Shown piece by piece: positions 16,933 to 24,718 of a DNA stretch of 64,000 nt. Position numbers and translations under genes: made by a program. The DNA lies in NCBI RefSeq assembly GCF_013030265.1, contig NZ_WPZQ01000004.1, forward strand, positions 310,001 through 374,000, read 5' to 3'. This DNA comes from Ruegeria arenilitoris (GTDB taxonomy: Bacteria; Pseudomonadota; Alphaproteobacteria; Rhodobacterales; Rhodobacteraceae). The notes beneath the pieces are model-generated. The model did no database searches. It was not told the origin of the DNA and saw nothing but the letters and a program-made list of their open reading frames with translations. Within the stretch, counting starts at the first letter, position 1. Every line of letters starts with the position of its first letter.

Positions 16933-17708
16933 CAGGCAAGCTCCTTGTTGAATTCAGTTGCGGCTTTGGCCGCGTCGCGCGGGGCAAGGCCGTAAAATGT
17001 AAGGGCAGGGCCATCGAGTTCGGCAGCTGCCAGATCGGTGGGCAATTGGTCGAGTGTTGTCGCCACAACGCGCTGGTCCGGGCGTGAGGCATTTTCGACC
17101 AGTGTCACAGGCGTGGCTCGATCAGCGCCGTGCATGATCAGACGACCCTGAATGAAACGGGCGGATTTTTTACTCATGTAGATTGCGGCCACAGAACCGG
17201 GGCGCGCCAGCGCCGTCCAGTCGTGATCTGCAAATCCCTTCATGTCATGGCCAGTCAGGAACCGGACCGAGGAGTTGCGCCCGCGCCGTGTCAGGCTTTG
17301 ACCAATTCCGGCGACTGCGGCTGATGCAGCAGTAATGCCGGGTACGATGTTCCACGAAACGCCTGCTGCGTCGAGCGCATCGATTTCTTCGTCCAGTCGT
17401 CCAAAGATAGTGGCATCACCTGATTTCAGGCGAACAACGCGCAGACCTTTAAGTGCGTATTCGACCAGAAGCGCATCAATGTCTTCCTGTTTCCAGGAAG
17501 GGCCGAAACCAGCTTTTCCTACATCGACCAGTTCAGCGGTTTGGCCTGCCAACAGCAGAATCTCATCGCTGATAAGACGATCATGCAACACGACATCCGC
17601 CGCCTCGAAAGCGGTCAGCGCTTTGAGGGTCAGCAATTCGGGATCACCGGGGCCTGCGCCGACGAAATCGACGTGACCTGCGTGCCCTTGTGTCTGCGTA
17701 ACCTGCAT
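16932..17708 (-). CDS. cobA: Uroporphyrinogen-III C-methyltransferase (siroheme pathway)
   Basis: This SUMT enzyme uses two S-adenosylmethionines to make precorrin-2, the precursor of siroheme needed by CysI. It is 258 residues, the single-domain type. Motifs include VDFVGAGPGDPELLTLKA, VVLHDRLIS, VRLKSGDATIFGR and VPGITAASAAVAGIG. The ATG at 17708 is preferred, with AAGG eight bases before it; a TTG 12 codons upstream is in frame but lacks a ribosome site. It is the first gene of the operon cobA-DUF2849-cysI-cysH-DUF934. The oxidase/chelatase half of CysG is not encoded here. Confidence 0.9.
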   Translation of the reverse strand: MQVTQTQGHAGHVDFVGAGPGDPELLTLKALTAFEAADVVLHDRLISDEILLLAGQTAELVDVGKAGFGPSWKQEDIDALLVEYALKGLRVVRLKSGDATIFGRLDEEIDALDAAGVSWNIVPGITAASAAVAGIGQSLTRRGRNSSVRFLTGHDMKGFADHDWTALARPGSVAAIYMSKKSARFIQGRLIMHGADRATPVTLVENASRPDQRVVATTLDQLPTDLAAAELDGPALTFYGLAPRDAAKAATEFNKELA

Positions 17709-17742
17709 TGGAGTGCCTTGGCGTTTGTTTGACTTGACCTGC

Positions 17743-17757
17743 AATATAGGAAATATT
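17743..17757. promoter_or_regulatory. Inverted repeat in the cobA-lrp divergent promoter
   Basis: AATAT-N5-ATATT lies 35 bases upstream of cobA and about 95 bases upstream of the divergent Lrp/AsnC gene. AT-rich dyads of this kind are typical Lrp-family sites. Confidence 0.35.
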
Positions 17758-17852
17758 CCCGGTCATGCGCCATATATCCGCACAAATAAGGACATACGTT
17801 CTGTATGCGGTGTAAAGCGGGACGCGAGTTTTGAATTGGAAGGAAAATTGGG

Positions 17853-18332
17853 ATGTCAGTGCGAATAGACGACACGGATCGGAAAATTCTGGCCGAGTTG
17901 CAGCGCGACGCCAGTCAGTCGTTGGATGAGATTGCGGCCAGAGTTGGCAGTTCCAAGACGCCGGTCTGGAATCGAATTCGCAAGTTGAAGGGGGCCGGTG
18001 TCATCGGTCAGCAGACCGTGCTTTTGGATGCAGAGGCGCTGGGTTTTGAGGCGACGTTCTTTGTTCTGATCAGAACTTCTGAACACGAAGCGGAGTGGCA
18101 ACGGCGTTTCTTGAAAGCGCTGCGTGACCGACCCGAAGTTCAGGAGGCACACAGGCTTGCCGGTGACATTGATTACATCCTGAAAGTACGTGTGAAGAAC
18201 GCCCGTGCTTATGACGCATTCTACCAGACACTGATCTCAGAAGTGCGCGTGCACAATGTGACGGCATTGCTTTCCATGGAAGAAATCAAATCCACTACGA
18301 TGCTGCCCTTGAATGCGCTGACCGAATCCTGA
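17853..18332 (+). CDS. Lrp/AsnC family transcriptional regulator
   Basis: This 159-residue regulator has the N-terminal HTH (DDTDRKILAELQRDASQSLDEIAARVGSSKTPVWNRIRKLKGAGVI) and the C-terminal RAM ligand-binding domain (EVQEAHRLAGDIDYILKVRV). The start follows GGAAGGA. It is divergent from the sulfate assimilation operon across a 144-base gap, and this arrangement makes it a strong candidate for controlling cysteine biosynthesis, perhaps sensing cysteine or another amino acid. Ligand is inferred, not shown. Confidence 0.88.
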   Translation: MSVRIDDTDRKILAELQRDASQSLDEIAARVGSSKTPVWNRIRKLKGAGVIGQQTVLLDAEALGFEATFFVLIRTSEHEAEWQRRFLKALRDRPEVQEAHRLAGDIDYILKVRVKNARAYDAFYQTLISEVRVHNVTALLSMEEIKSTTMLPLNALTES

Positions 18333-18375
18333 ACCCCGATCCGCAGACAATCAAAACATCAGGGGATATCTGAAG

Positions 18376-19554
18376 TCAGATCTGAACCATCAGTTTTGTC
18401 AGCCCATGAAAGTGATAGCTGTTGGAATACTCAGGTGCCTCGGCCAAGCGAAGGCCAGGGCAACGCTCAAACAGGATTGGCAGCGCAATACGCATCTCTA
18501 GACGGGCGAGTGGTGCGCCGACGCAAAAGTGAAGACCACCGCCAAAGCTGGTGTTGGTCTTTATCGAGCGTGTCGGATCAAATTTATCCGGATCGTTCCA
18601 GATCGAAGGATCGCGATTTGCAGCGCCCAATAACAAGGCGACCTGATCACCGCGAGAGAACCGGTGCCCGTAAAGTTCCACATCCTCATATGCATAGCGC
18701 GTGAACATATGAAGCGGTGGGTCAATTCTCAGGATTTCCTCAATGGTGTTATCGATCGTGTCTGGCATCAAAGACTCTGCACCCGCCCCGGTTTCCAGCA
18801 GCGTTTTGACACCATTTCCCAACGAGTGGACCGTTGCCTCATGTCCGGCATTGAGCAGCAGGATGCAGGTTGCAATCAGTTCATCACGCGAGAGCTTCTC
18901 ACCATCTTCTTCGGCTGCAATCAGGCGAGTTATCAGATCATCGCGCGGTTCGGTTCGACGTTTCCCGATGTACTCATCAAGGAAATCCGTGAATTCCTGT
19001 GAGGACTGCGCTGCTACATCCTCGGTCTGGCCCGTTCTGCTAGCCTGATACATTGCCACCATGTCATGCGACCACCGCAGCAGATGCGGAGACATCTCTT
19101 CCGGCACACCCAGCAATCGACAGATGGTGATGACCGGAACTTGTATGCAATAAGCGTCCAGCAGGTCGAATGGTTCTTGTGGGAACGTGTCGATCAATTC
19201 GTGGCAAAGATCTTCGATTCCGGGCGCAAGGGCCGCTATTGCCCGTGAAGTAAATGCCCGAAGTACCAATGAGCGCAACCTTGTATGGCGGGGCGGCTCA
19301 GCCTCCAGCAAAGAGTGCTTTTCGACCAGTAACCAAGGGGCGAGGTGAGCGGGACCTTCAACCTCCAGTTCCGCTGGAACCTCACGTCCAAACCTGCGAT
19401 CCCGAAACAGAGACTGAACCGCCTCGTGCGAAACGGCCGCGGGCATTTCGTATTCATCCCAATAGACAAGATCGCCATAGCCGCGGGCCCGGTCGTAGAA
19501 CGGGTAGGGGTTCTGCACAAATTCAGGATCAGTCGGGGATTGGGAGAGTGTCTT
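18376..19554 (-). CDS. Cytochrome P450
   Basis: This heme monooxygenase of about 392 residues is a bacterial class I type. The heme ligand motif is FGGGLHFCVGAPLARLEM, the K-helix ExxR is EEILR, and the I-helix oxygen-binding segment is LLLNAGHEATVHSLGNG (AGHEAT instead of the commonest AGxET). The substrate cannot be predicted. No ferredoxin or reductase gene is adjacent. Start is uncertain: ATG codons at 19554 and 19575 are in frame, none with a strong ribosome site. The 5' end lies only 50 bases from the divergent dctB start. Confidence 0.88.
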   Translation of the reverse strand, partial: KTLSQSPTDPEFVQNPYPFYDRARGYGDLVYWDEYEMPAAVSHEAVQSLFRDRRFGREVPAELEVEGPAHLAPWLLVEKHSLLEAEPPRHTRLRSLVLRAFTSRAIAALAPGIEDLCHELIDTFPQEPFDLLDAYCIQVPVITICRLLGVPEEMSPHLLRWSHDMVAMYQASRTGQTEDVAAQSSQEFTDFLDEYIGKRRTEPRDDLITRLIAAEEDGEKLSRDELIATCILLLNAGHEATVHSLGNGVKTLLETGAGAESLMPDTIDNTIEEILRIDPPLHMFTRYAYEDVELYGHRFSRGDQVALLLGAANRDPSIWNDPDKFDPTRSIKTNTSFGGGLHFCVGAPLARLEMRIALPILFERCPGLRLAEAPEYSNSYHFHGLTKLMVQI

Positions 19555-19604
19555 CATGCGGCGCAGACTTGCCATGGGGCGCAGCGAATGCAAGACCCTA
19601 TGTC

Positions 19605-21338
19605 ATGCACAGGTTTTGGATCATTGTCGGGTACTTGTTCGCCGTCGCACTGTTATCAGCGATGGTCTGGTCCTATGGCTACCGTCAAGCGCTCACTCAA
19701 CTCAGCGAAAAGGCCGAGGCGGATCTTGCGCTGGCATCGGACGGGTTGAGTTCCCAGCTGCAGGTGTATCAGGAACTTGCGGTCCTGATGTCGGATCATC
19801 CGGCCCTTAAACAGCTTGATAATCCAGCGGATAAATTTGCCGCACGGGAGTTGTTGCTTGAAGTGGCTGACAAAACCGCGGCCATCGACGTCATCTATGC
19901 CGATCGTGATGGGCAGGTTCTGGCCGCCGCTCATGATGTTGTTCAGGGAAATGTGAAGGGCCAACCTGCATTCGAGCGTGCAATGCACGGGGCATTGGGA
20001 AGCTCGCATGGTGTGCTCTCGGGTATTGGAAACCGCATATTCTCATATGCTGCGCCTGCTTTTGGTCCTGATGGTCAGGTCGTCGGTTCCGTTATGATCA
20101 TCGCAGACATCGAAGACGTCGAACGTACGTGGCGCGGCAGTACTGAGGCTGTGTTCTTCATTGACCGAAGCGGCCTGGTGTTCATTTCCAACCGATCCGA
20201 GCTTTTGTTCTGGCAGAGATTTGACGGGCAGGTAGGGATCACGCCGCCACATGCAGAAGCGGGGAGCTTCGCCTCGAGCAGGATTGGGCCGCACGAGATT
20301 TGGAGCATTGGGTGGGGACCGTACCTGCCGGTACGCGCATTGCACCTGACCCGTGATTTGCCAGTGATCGGGATGACAGGTGAAGTGCTGATGGATATCG
20401 CGCCCGCACGGCGATTGGCCGCACTGCAGGCAGCTGCCGTGGCAGCGATCTTTCTGGCATTCGGTGCGCTGCTTTTCCTTGCGACCGAGCGGAGGCGTAC
20501 TCTTGCGGATGCCAATGCAGTTTTGGAGAGCCGCGTTGCGCAGAGAACGCGAGCTTTGACAGCAGCAAACGTCGCACTCAGGCGTGAAGTGGCCGAGCGT
20601 CAGGAAGCGGAAGCCGCGCTGAAGCGAGCGCAGGCTGATCTTGTGCAAGCAGGTAAGTTAAATGCACTGGGCCAGATGTCGGCGGGTATCAGTCACGAGC
20701 TAAACCAACCGCTTATGGCCATTCAGCAATTCGCTGACAACGGCGCTGCATTTCTAACGCGAGGAAAGAGTGAAAAAGCCACCGAGAATCTGGGGCGAAT
20801 TTCGGAAATGGCCGCCCGTATGGCGCGGATCATCAAAAACCTTCGCGCATTTGCGCGCAATGAAAGCGAACCAATGGGCAAGGTGGATCTGGTGCAGGTT
20901 ATCAGAACCGCAGTGGAGCTCACCGAGCCCCGTTTGCATGCTGATGGGGTCACACTGGACTGGCGCCCCAATACCAAGCCCGTCTACGCTTGGGGCGGGG
21001 AGGTGAGGTTGGTGCAGGTATTCGTGAACCTGATCAACAATGCGGCTGACGCGATGAGTAATCAGGAAGAGCGTCTTATTCGCATCGCCATAGACAACGG
21101 AGAACGGCTGGCGGTCACTGTTCGGGACATTGGTCCAGGTATCGAAGAGCCAGAGAAGCTTTTTGAGCCATTCTATACCACCAAGGCGGTAGGTTCTTCC
21201 GAAGGAATGGGGCTTGGCTTGTCGATTTCCTATGGCCTTGTCCAAAGCTTTGGCGGAAACATTCGTGGTACGAATGCAAGTTCCGGCGCGATTTTCACGG
21301 TCGAGCTTGAATATTTCAAAGAGGACAAGGCCGCATGA
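19605..21338 (+). CDS. dctB: C4-dicarboxylate sensor histidine kinase
   Basis: This 577-residue membrane kinase has a first transmembrane segment at about residues 4-22, a periplasmic double-PAS-type sensor domain, and a second segment at about 265-285. A coiled linker (LESRVAQRTRALTAANVALRREVAERQEAEAAL) leads to a HisKA domain with phosphoacceptor H364 (GISHELNQPL), then an HATPase domain with N box INNAADAM and G boxes DIGPGIEEPE and GMGLGLSISYG. Sensor layout and gene context (dctD, dctP, dctQ, dctM following) identify it as a DctB-type sensor of malate, succinate or fumarate. It overlaps dctD by four bases. Confidence 0.9.
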   Translation: MHRFWIIVGYLFAVALLSAMVWSYGYRQALTQLSEKAEADLALASDGLSSQLQVYQELAVLMSDHPALKQLDNPADKFAARELLLEVADKTAAIDVIYADRDGQVLAAAHDVVQGNVKGQPAFERAMHGALGSSHGVLSGIGNRIFSYAAPAFGPDGQVVGSVMIIADIEDVERTWRGSTEAVFFIDRSGLVFISNRSELLFWQRFDGQVGITPPHAEAGSFASSRIGPHEIWSIGWGPYLPVRALHLTRDLPVIGMTGEVLMDIAPARRLAALQAAAVAAIFLAFGALLFLATERRRTLADANAVLESRVAQRTRALTAANVALRREVAERQEAEAALKRAQADLVQAGKLNALGQMSAGISHELNQPLMAIQQFADNGAAFLTRGKSEKATENLGRISEMAARMARIIKNLRAFARNESEPMGKVDLVQVIRTAVELTEPRLHADGVTLDWRPNTKPVYAWGGEVRLVQVFVNLINNAADAMSNQEERLIRIAIDNGERLAVTVRDIGPGIEEPEKLFEPFYTTKAVGSSEGMGLGLSISYGLVQSFGGNIRGTNASSGAIFTVELEYFKEDKAA

Positions 21339-22564
21339 TCAAAAAGGTGCTTTTGGTCGACGATGATGCGGCAGTTCGAGAAGCATTGTCGCAAACTCTG
21401 GAGCTTGCAGATTATCACCCTGTTGCTGCAGGTTCATTCGTAGCAGCCAAGGATCACATCCGCCCGGATTTTGCCGGCGTAGTTGTCTCGGACATCAGGA
21501 TGCCGGGGCGGGATGGGTTTCACCTGCTATCTTATACCCGAGAGATCGATCCGGATCTGCCAGTCATCCTTCTGACGGGTGAAGGGGATATCCCGATGGC
21601 CGTTCAGGCAATGGGACAGGGTGCTTTTGACTTTCTGGAAAAGCCCTGTGCCGCAGCAGATCTCTTGGCAGTGTTGGAACGCGCGTTTGCCAGCCGAACC
21701 GCGATTCTGGAGCAGCGCGCGTTGAAAAGTGAGCTGGAGCGCGGAGATCCTGCTGCGCGTTTGCTATTTGGACTGTCTGCTCAGGCCGAAGCACTTCGAG
21801 ATCGAGTTAGAAGCGTCGCGCCAACAGGCGCAGAGGTTCTTGTGACAGGGCCACCGGGCAGCGGCATTTCCAAGGTTGCCGAAGTGGTGCACCTGATGTC
21901 TCCGCGTGGACAAGGCCCGTTTGTCAAACGCCCAGCAGCAGGATTGTTGGCCGAAGACCTCCTGCGCGTTTGCGAAGATGCAGCGGGTGGCTCTTTGTTT
22001 CTTGATGAAGTTTCCGCAATGCCGGAAGCCACGCAATATGCAGCGCTGGAATTGATAGAGCAGGGTGCCGGGGTAAGGATTGTCGCCGGTACGACCGCAG
22101 ATCTGGCAGAACTGTCATCGCAGGGCGGGTTCCTCGCCGACCTTTTTTATCGTCTTGATGTCATGCGCGTGCGCATCCCGTCATTGGCGGAACGTCCCGA
22201 AGACATACCGGTGATCTTTCGCCATTACGTGGCTCAGGCCGCTGAACAAGCTGGCATCGCAGAACCCGAGGTCAGTTCTGAACACATGGCATCCCTCATG
22301 GCGAGTGATTGGCCGGGCAATGCAAGATCACTGATGTCGGCAGCAATGCGGTTTGTGCTGGGAATGCCTGAGGAGGTTACCCAAGCTGCTGATCTGGGGC
22401 TGAACGAACAGATGGCACGGGTTGAACGTTCTCTTCTGATTGCGGCGCTTGGGCGTCACAATGGTAAGGCGTCTGAGGCTGCCAAAGCGCTGAAACTGCC
22501 GCGTAAGACCTTTTACGACAAATTAGCGCGTTACCAGATTCGGCCGGAAGACTATCGCCGGTAA
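21335..22564 (+). CDS. dctD: C4-dicarboxylate response regulator, NtrC-like with degenerate AAA+ domain
   Basis: This 409-residue regulator has a receiver domain (phospho-acceptor D53 in SDIRMPGRDG, K in LEKPCA), an AAA+ domain and a C-terminal Fis-type HTH (HNGKASEAAKALKLPRKTFYDKLARYQI). The AAA+ domain is unusual. Walker A reads GPPGSGIS at residues 172-179, so the lysine is missing, and the GAFTGA loop that touches sigma-54 is absent; the region between FVKRPAAG and GSLFLDEVS is shortened. It therefore probably activates or represses with sigma-70, as known for Rhodobacter NtrC, which also lacks GAFTGA. It follows dctB with overlapping ends and precedes dctPQM. Confidence 0.88.
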   Translation: MIKKVLLVDDDAAVREALSQTLELADYHPVAAGSFVAAKDHIRPDFAGVVVSDIRMPGRDGFHLLSYTREIDPDLPVILLTGEGDIPMAVQAMGQGAFDFLEKPCAAADLLAVLERAFASRTAILEQRALKSELERGDPAARLLFGLSAQAEALRDRVRSVAPTGAEVLVTGPPGSGISKVAEVVHLMSPRGQGPFVKRPAAGLLAEDLLRVCEDAAGGSLFLDEVSAMPEATQYAALELIEQGAGVRIVAGTTADLAELSSQGGFLADLFYRLDVMRVRIPSLAERPEDIPVIFRHYVAQAAEQAGIAEPEVSSEHMASLMASDWPGNARSLMSAAMRFVLGMPEEVTQAADLGLNEQMARVERSLLIAALGRHNGKASEAAKALKLPRKTFYDKLARYQIRPEDYRR

Positions 22565-22682
22565 CCGCACTGTTCCTATATCCTTAATACATATTTTCAT
22601 AAGGTTAGGTGGGGTAAGCTACCCGACCTGCGTTTGGAGCAATGAAAAATTCACGGTTCGATTCGCGGATGTGATTCGAGGT

Positions 22683-22700
22683 TGTGCGAAATTCCGCACA
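22683..22700. promoter_or_regulatory. DctD-type operator dyad 1
   Basis: TGTGCG-N6-CGCACA, flanked by T and A so that TTGTGCG pairs with CGCACAA. It lies about 240 bases upstream of dctP, in the gap between dctD and dctP. Confidence 0.6.
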
Positions 22701-22714
22701 AATCTTGATTGTGG

Positions 22715-22732
22715 TGTGCGGGATTTCGCACA
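22715..22732. promoter_or_regulatory. DctD-type operator dyad 2
   Basis: The same TGTGCG-N6-CGCACA dyad, 32 bases centre to centre from the first, close to three helical turns. Such paired sites are expected for a dimeric NtrC-family activator. The rest of the 22565-22923 gap shows no sigma-54 -24/-12 sequence by eye. Confidence 0.6.
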
Positions 22733-22923
22733 TGCCTACAGCGCTATCAGTCTTTCCCGTTCGGGTGCATCCCCTAGTGCATTGATAAATAACAACTTAA
22801 ATCAAGTTCGACATAGTTGAATCAAAAAGTTGAGCGATAACTCCCGATTCGTTTCACTTCGCGTCATGCGACGCTGATCCAGTGTCCAAAAGAAGTTTCA
22901 AGGAAGTCCGGGAGGAAAAACGA

Positions 22924-23925
22924 ATGAAGTTCCTGACAACGGCTGCAACCGCACTTGCGCTGTCTGTAACTGCAACGGCGGGCATGGCGGCCTGTGATGA
23001 CGGTGAGATTGTCGTCAAGTTTGCGCATGTTACCAACACTGACAAACACCCCAAAGGTATCGCTGCTTCGCTGCTGGAACAGCGCGTCAACGATGAGATG
23101 AACGGCGTGATGTGCATGGAGGTCTATCCGAACTCCACACTTTATAACGACGACAAAGTCCTCGAAGCGATGCTGCAGGGCGACGTACAACTGGCGGCGC
23201 CTTCGCTGTCCAAGTTCGAGAAATTCACCAAGCAATTCCGTCTGTTCGATCTGCCCTTCATGTTCAAGAACATCGAAGCTGTTGATGCGTTCCAGGCATC
23301 GGCAGATGGTCAGGCGATGAAAGACAGCATGCAGCGCCGCGGCCTGCAAGGTCTGGCTTTCTGGCACAACGGCATGAAGCAGATGTCGGCCAACAAGCCT
23401 CTGGTTGACCCCTCGGATGCGGATGGCCTGAAATTCCGCGTTCAGTCTTCGGATGTTCTGGTTGCTCAGATGGAAGCCATCGGCGGTAGCCCCCAGAAAA
23501 TGGCGTTCTCGGAAGTTTACGGCGCGCTGCAGCAGGGCGTTGTGGACGGGCAGGAGAACACCTGGTCGAACATCTACGGCAAGAAGTTCTTCGAAGTGCA
23601 GGACGGCATTACGGAAACCAACCACGGCATCATCGATTATCTGGTCGTGACATCTGTGGACTGGCTGGACAGCCTGGATCCAGAAGTGCGTGATCAGTTC
23701 CTGACAATCCTTTCTGAAGTCACGGAACAGCGGAACAAAGAAGCCTTTGCCGTGAACGAAGCCGCCAAGGCATCGATCACCGACACGGGTGCCATCATCC
23801 GCGAGCTGAACCCAGAACAGCGTCAGGCGTGGGTCGATGCGATGAAGCCTGTCTGGGACAAATTTGCCGATGATGTAGGTCAGGACAAGATTGACGCTGC
23901 ACAGGCAATCAACGCCGGGTTCTAA
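22924..23925 (+). CDS. dctP: TRAP transporter C4-dicarboxylate-binding periplasmic protein
   Basis: This 333-residue solute receptor has a Sec signal peptide (MKFLTTAATALALSVTATAGMA, cleaved near residue 22). Family motifs include VKFAHVTNTDKHPKG, LPFMFKN, GLKFRVQSSDV and the region GALQQGVVDGQENTWSNIYGKKF, with the conserved arginine R in KFRVQ that grips the substrate carboxylate. The ATG at 22924 follows GGGAGGAAAA; 14 further codons upstream are open but have no ribosome site. With dctQ and dctM it takes up malate, succinate or fumarate using an ion gradient. Two DctD-like dyads lie upstream. Confidence 0.93.
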   Translation: MKFLTTAATALALSVTATAGMAACDDGEIVVKFAHVTNTDKHPKGIAASLLEQRVNDEMNGVMCMEVYPNSTLYNDDKVLEAMLQGDVQLAAPSLSKFEKFTKQFRLFDLPFMFKNIEAVDAFQASADGQAMKDSMQRRGLQGLAFWHNGMKQMSANKPLVDPSDADGLKFRVQSSDVLVAQMEAIGGSPQKMAFSEVYGALQQGVVDGQENTWSNIYGKKFFEVQDGITETNHGIIDYLVVTSVDWLDSLDPEVRDQFLTILSEVTEQRNKEAFAVNEAAKASITDTGAIIRELNPEQRQAWVDAMKPVWDKFADDVGQDKIDAAQAINAGF

Positions 23926-23980
23926 TCCCGGTTCAAGACCGCGCCGTCCAGGGACTGGGGAGTTGTGGACGCGCAGGTCA

Positions 23981-24002
23981 GGCGGGCCGATACAGGCCCG
24001 CC
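23981..24002 (+). repeat. Intercistronic hairpin between dctP and dctQ
   Basis: GGCGGGCC and GGCCCGCC form an eight-pair GC stem with a six-base loop and no U-tract. It probably protects the dctP message or reduces readthrough, giving more binding protein than permease. Confidence 0.6.
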
Positions 24003-24040
24003 GCATTCCACTCTCATCATAAAAATATGGGGACAATGAG

Positions 24041-24718
24041 ATGTCTGGTGCGAAATCCGGCCCATCGGGGCTGGTCGACCAAATCGAAGAAACCCTGATC
24101 GCGTTGCTACTTGGCCTGATGACGGTCATCACATTTGCCAACGTGATTGCGCGGTTCGTCTTTAATTCCAACATTCTCTGGGCACTGGAACTGACCGTAT
24201 TCACCTTTGGGTGGCTTGTGCTGCTGGGGGCATCCTATGCGGTCAAGAAGCACGCTCATCTGGGTGTGGACGCAATCCTGAACATGCTGGCACCTGCGCC
24301 TCGCCGGATAATGGCGCTGGTGGCGGTTGCATGTTGTTTGGCATTTTCGCTTCTGATGCTCAAAGGAACTTATGACTATTGGGCGGTTTTCGCCGACCTG
24401 CCACCTACATCGGGCAGATGGTTCCCGACAGGGTTCGACACCGGCGCGCGCAGTCAGAGCTTTTATGAAGTCGATGACATTCCGATGATCGCTCCGCTGC
24501 GCTTTCTCGAAGACCTCATCAATTATGGGGAATACTACGAGAAACTGCCCAAAGTGATGCCTTATCTCGTTCTTCCCCTGTCGATGTTGTTGCTGGTCAT
24601 TCGTTTTGCGCAGGTCGCTGTTCAGATCTGGCGCGGAGAAACGGATCGCCTTGTCGCAAGCCATGAAGTTGAAGACGAGATCGAAGAGGTCCGGGCTCAG
24701 CAAGGAGAGCATGACTAA
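24041..24718 (+). CDS. dctQ: TRAP transporter small membrane subunit
   Basis: This 225-residue protein is the four-helix DctQ subunit. The conserved segment FNSNILWALELTVFTFGWLVLLGASYAVKKHAHLGVDAIL is visible. The region from about residue 115 to 170 is a longer loop than in minimal DctQ proteins and is typical of DctPQM systems for dicarboxylates. It joins the large subunit and is needed for transport. The stop overlaps the dctM start (TAATG). Confidence 0.9.
   Translation: MSGAKSGPSGLVDQIEETLIALLLGLMTVITFANVIARFVFNSNILWALELTVFTFGWLVLLGASYAVKKHAHLGVDAILNMLAPAPRRIMALVAVACCLAFSLLMLKGTYDYWAVFADLPPTSGRWFPTGFDTGARSQSFYEVDDIPMIAPLRFLEDLINYGEYYEKLPKVMPYLVLPLSMLLLVIRFAQVAVQIWRGETDRLVASHEVEDEIEEVRAQQGEHD

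Noticed and set aside
22782-22795. FNR-like TTGAT-N4-AACAA before dctP
   Set aside because: One mismatch in a single AT-rich site with no supporting context.
22733-22923. Sigma-54 promoter for dctP
   Set aside because: No GG-N10-GC pair with the usual TGGCAC/TTGC context was found by eye in the region, in keeping with the degenerate DctD.
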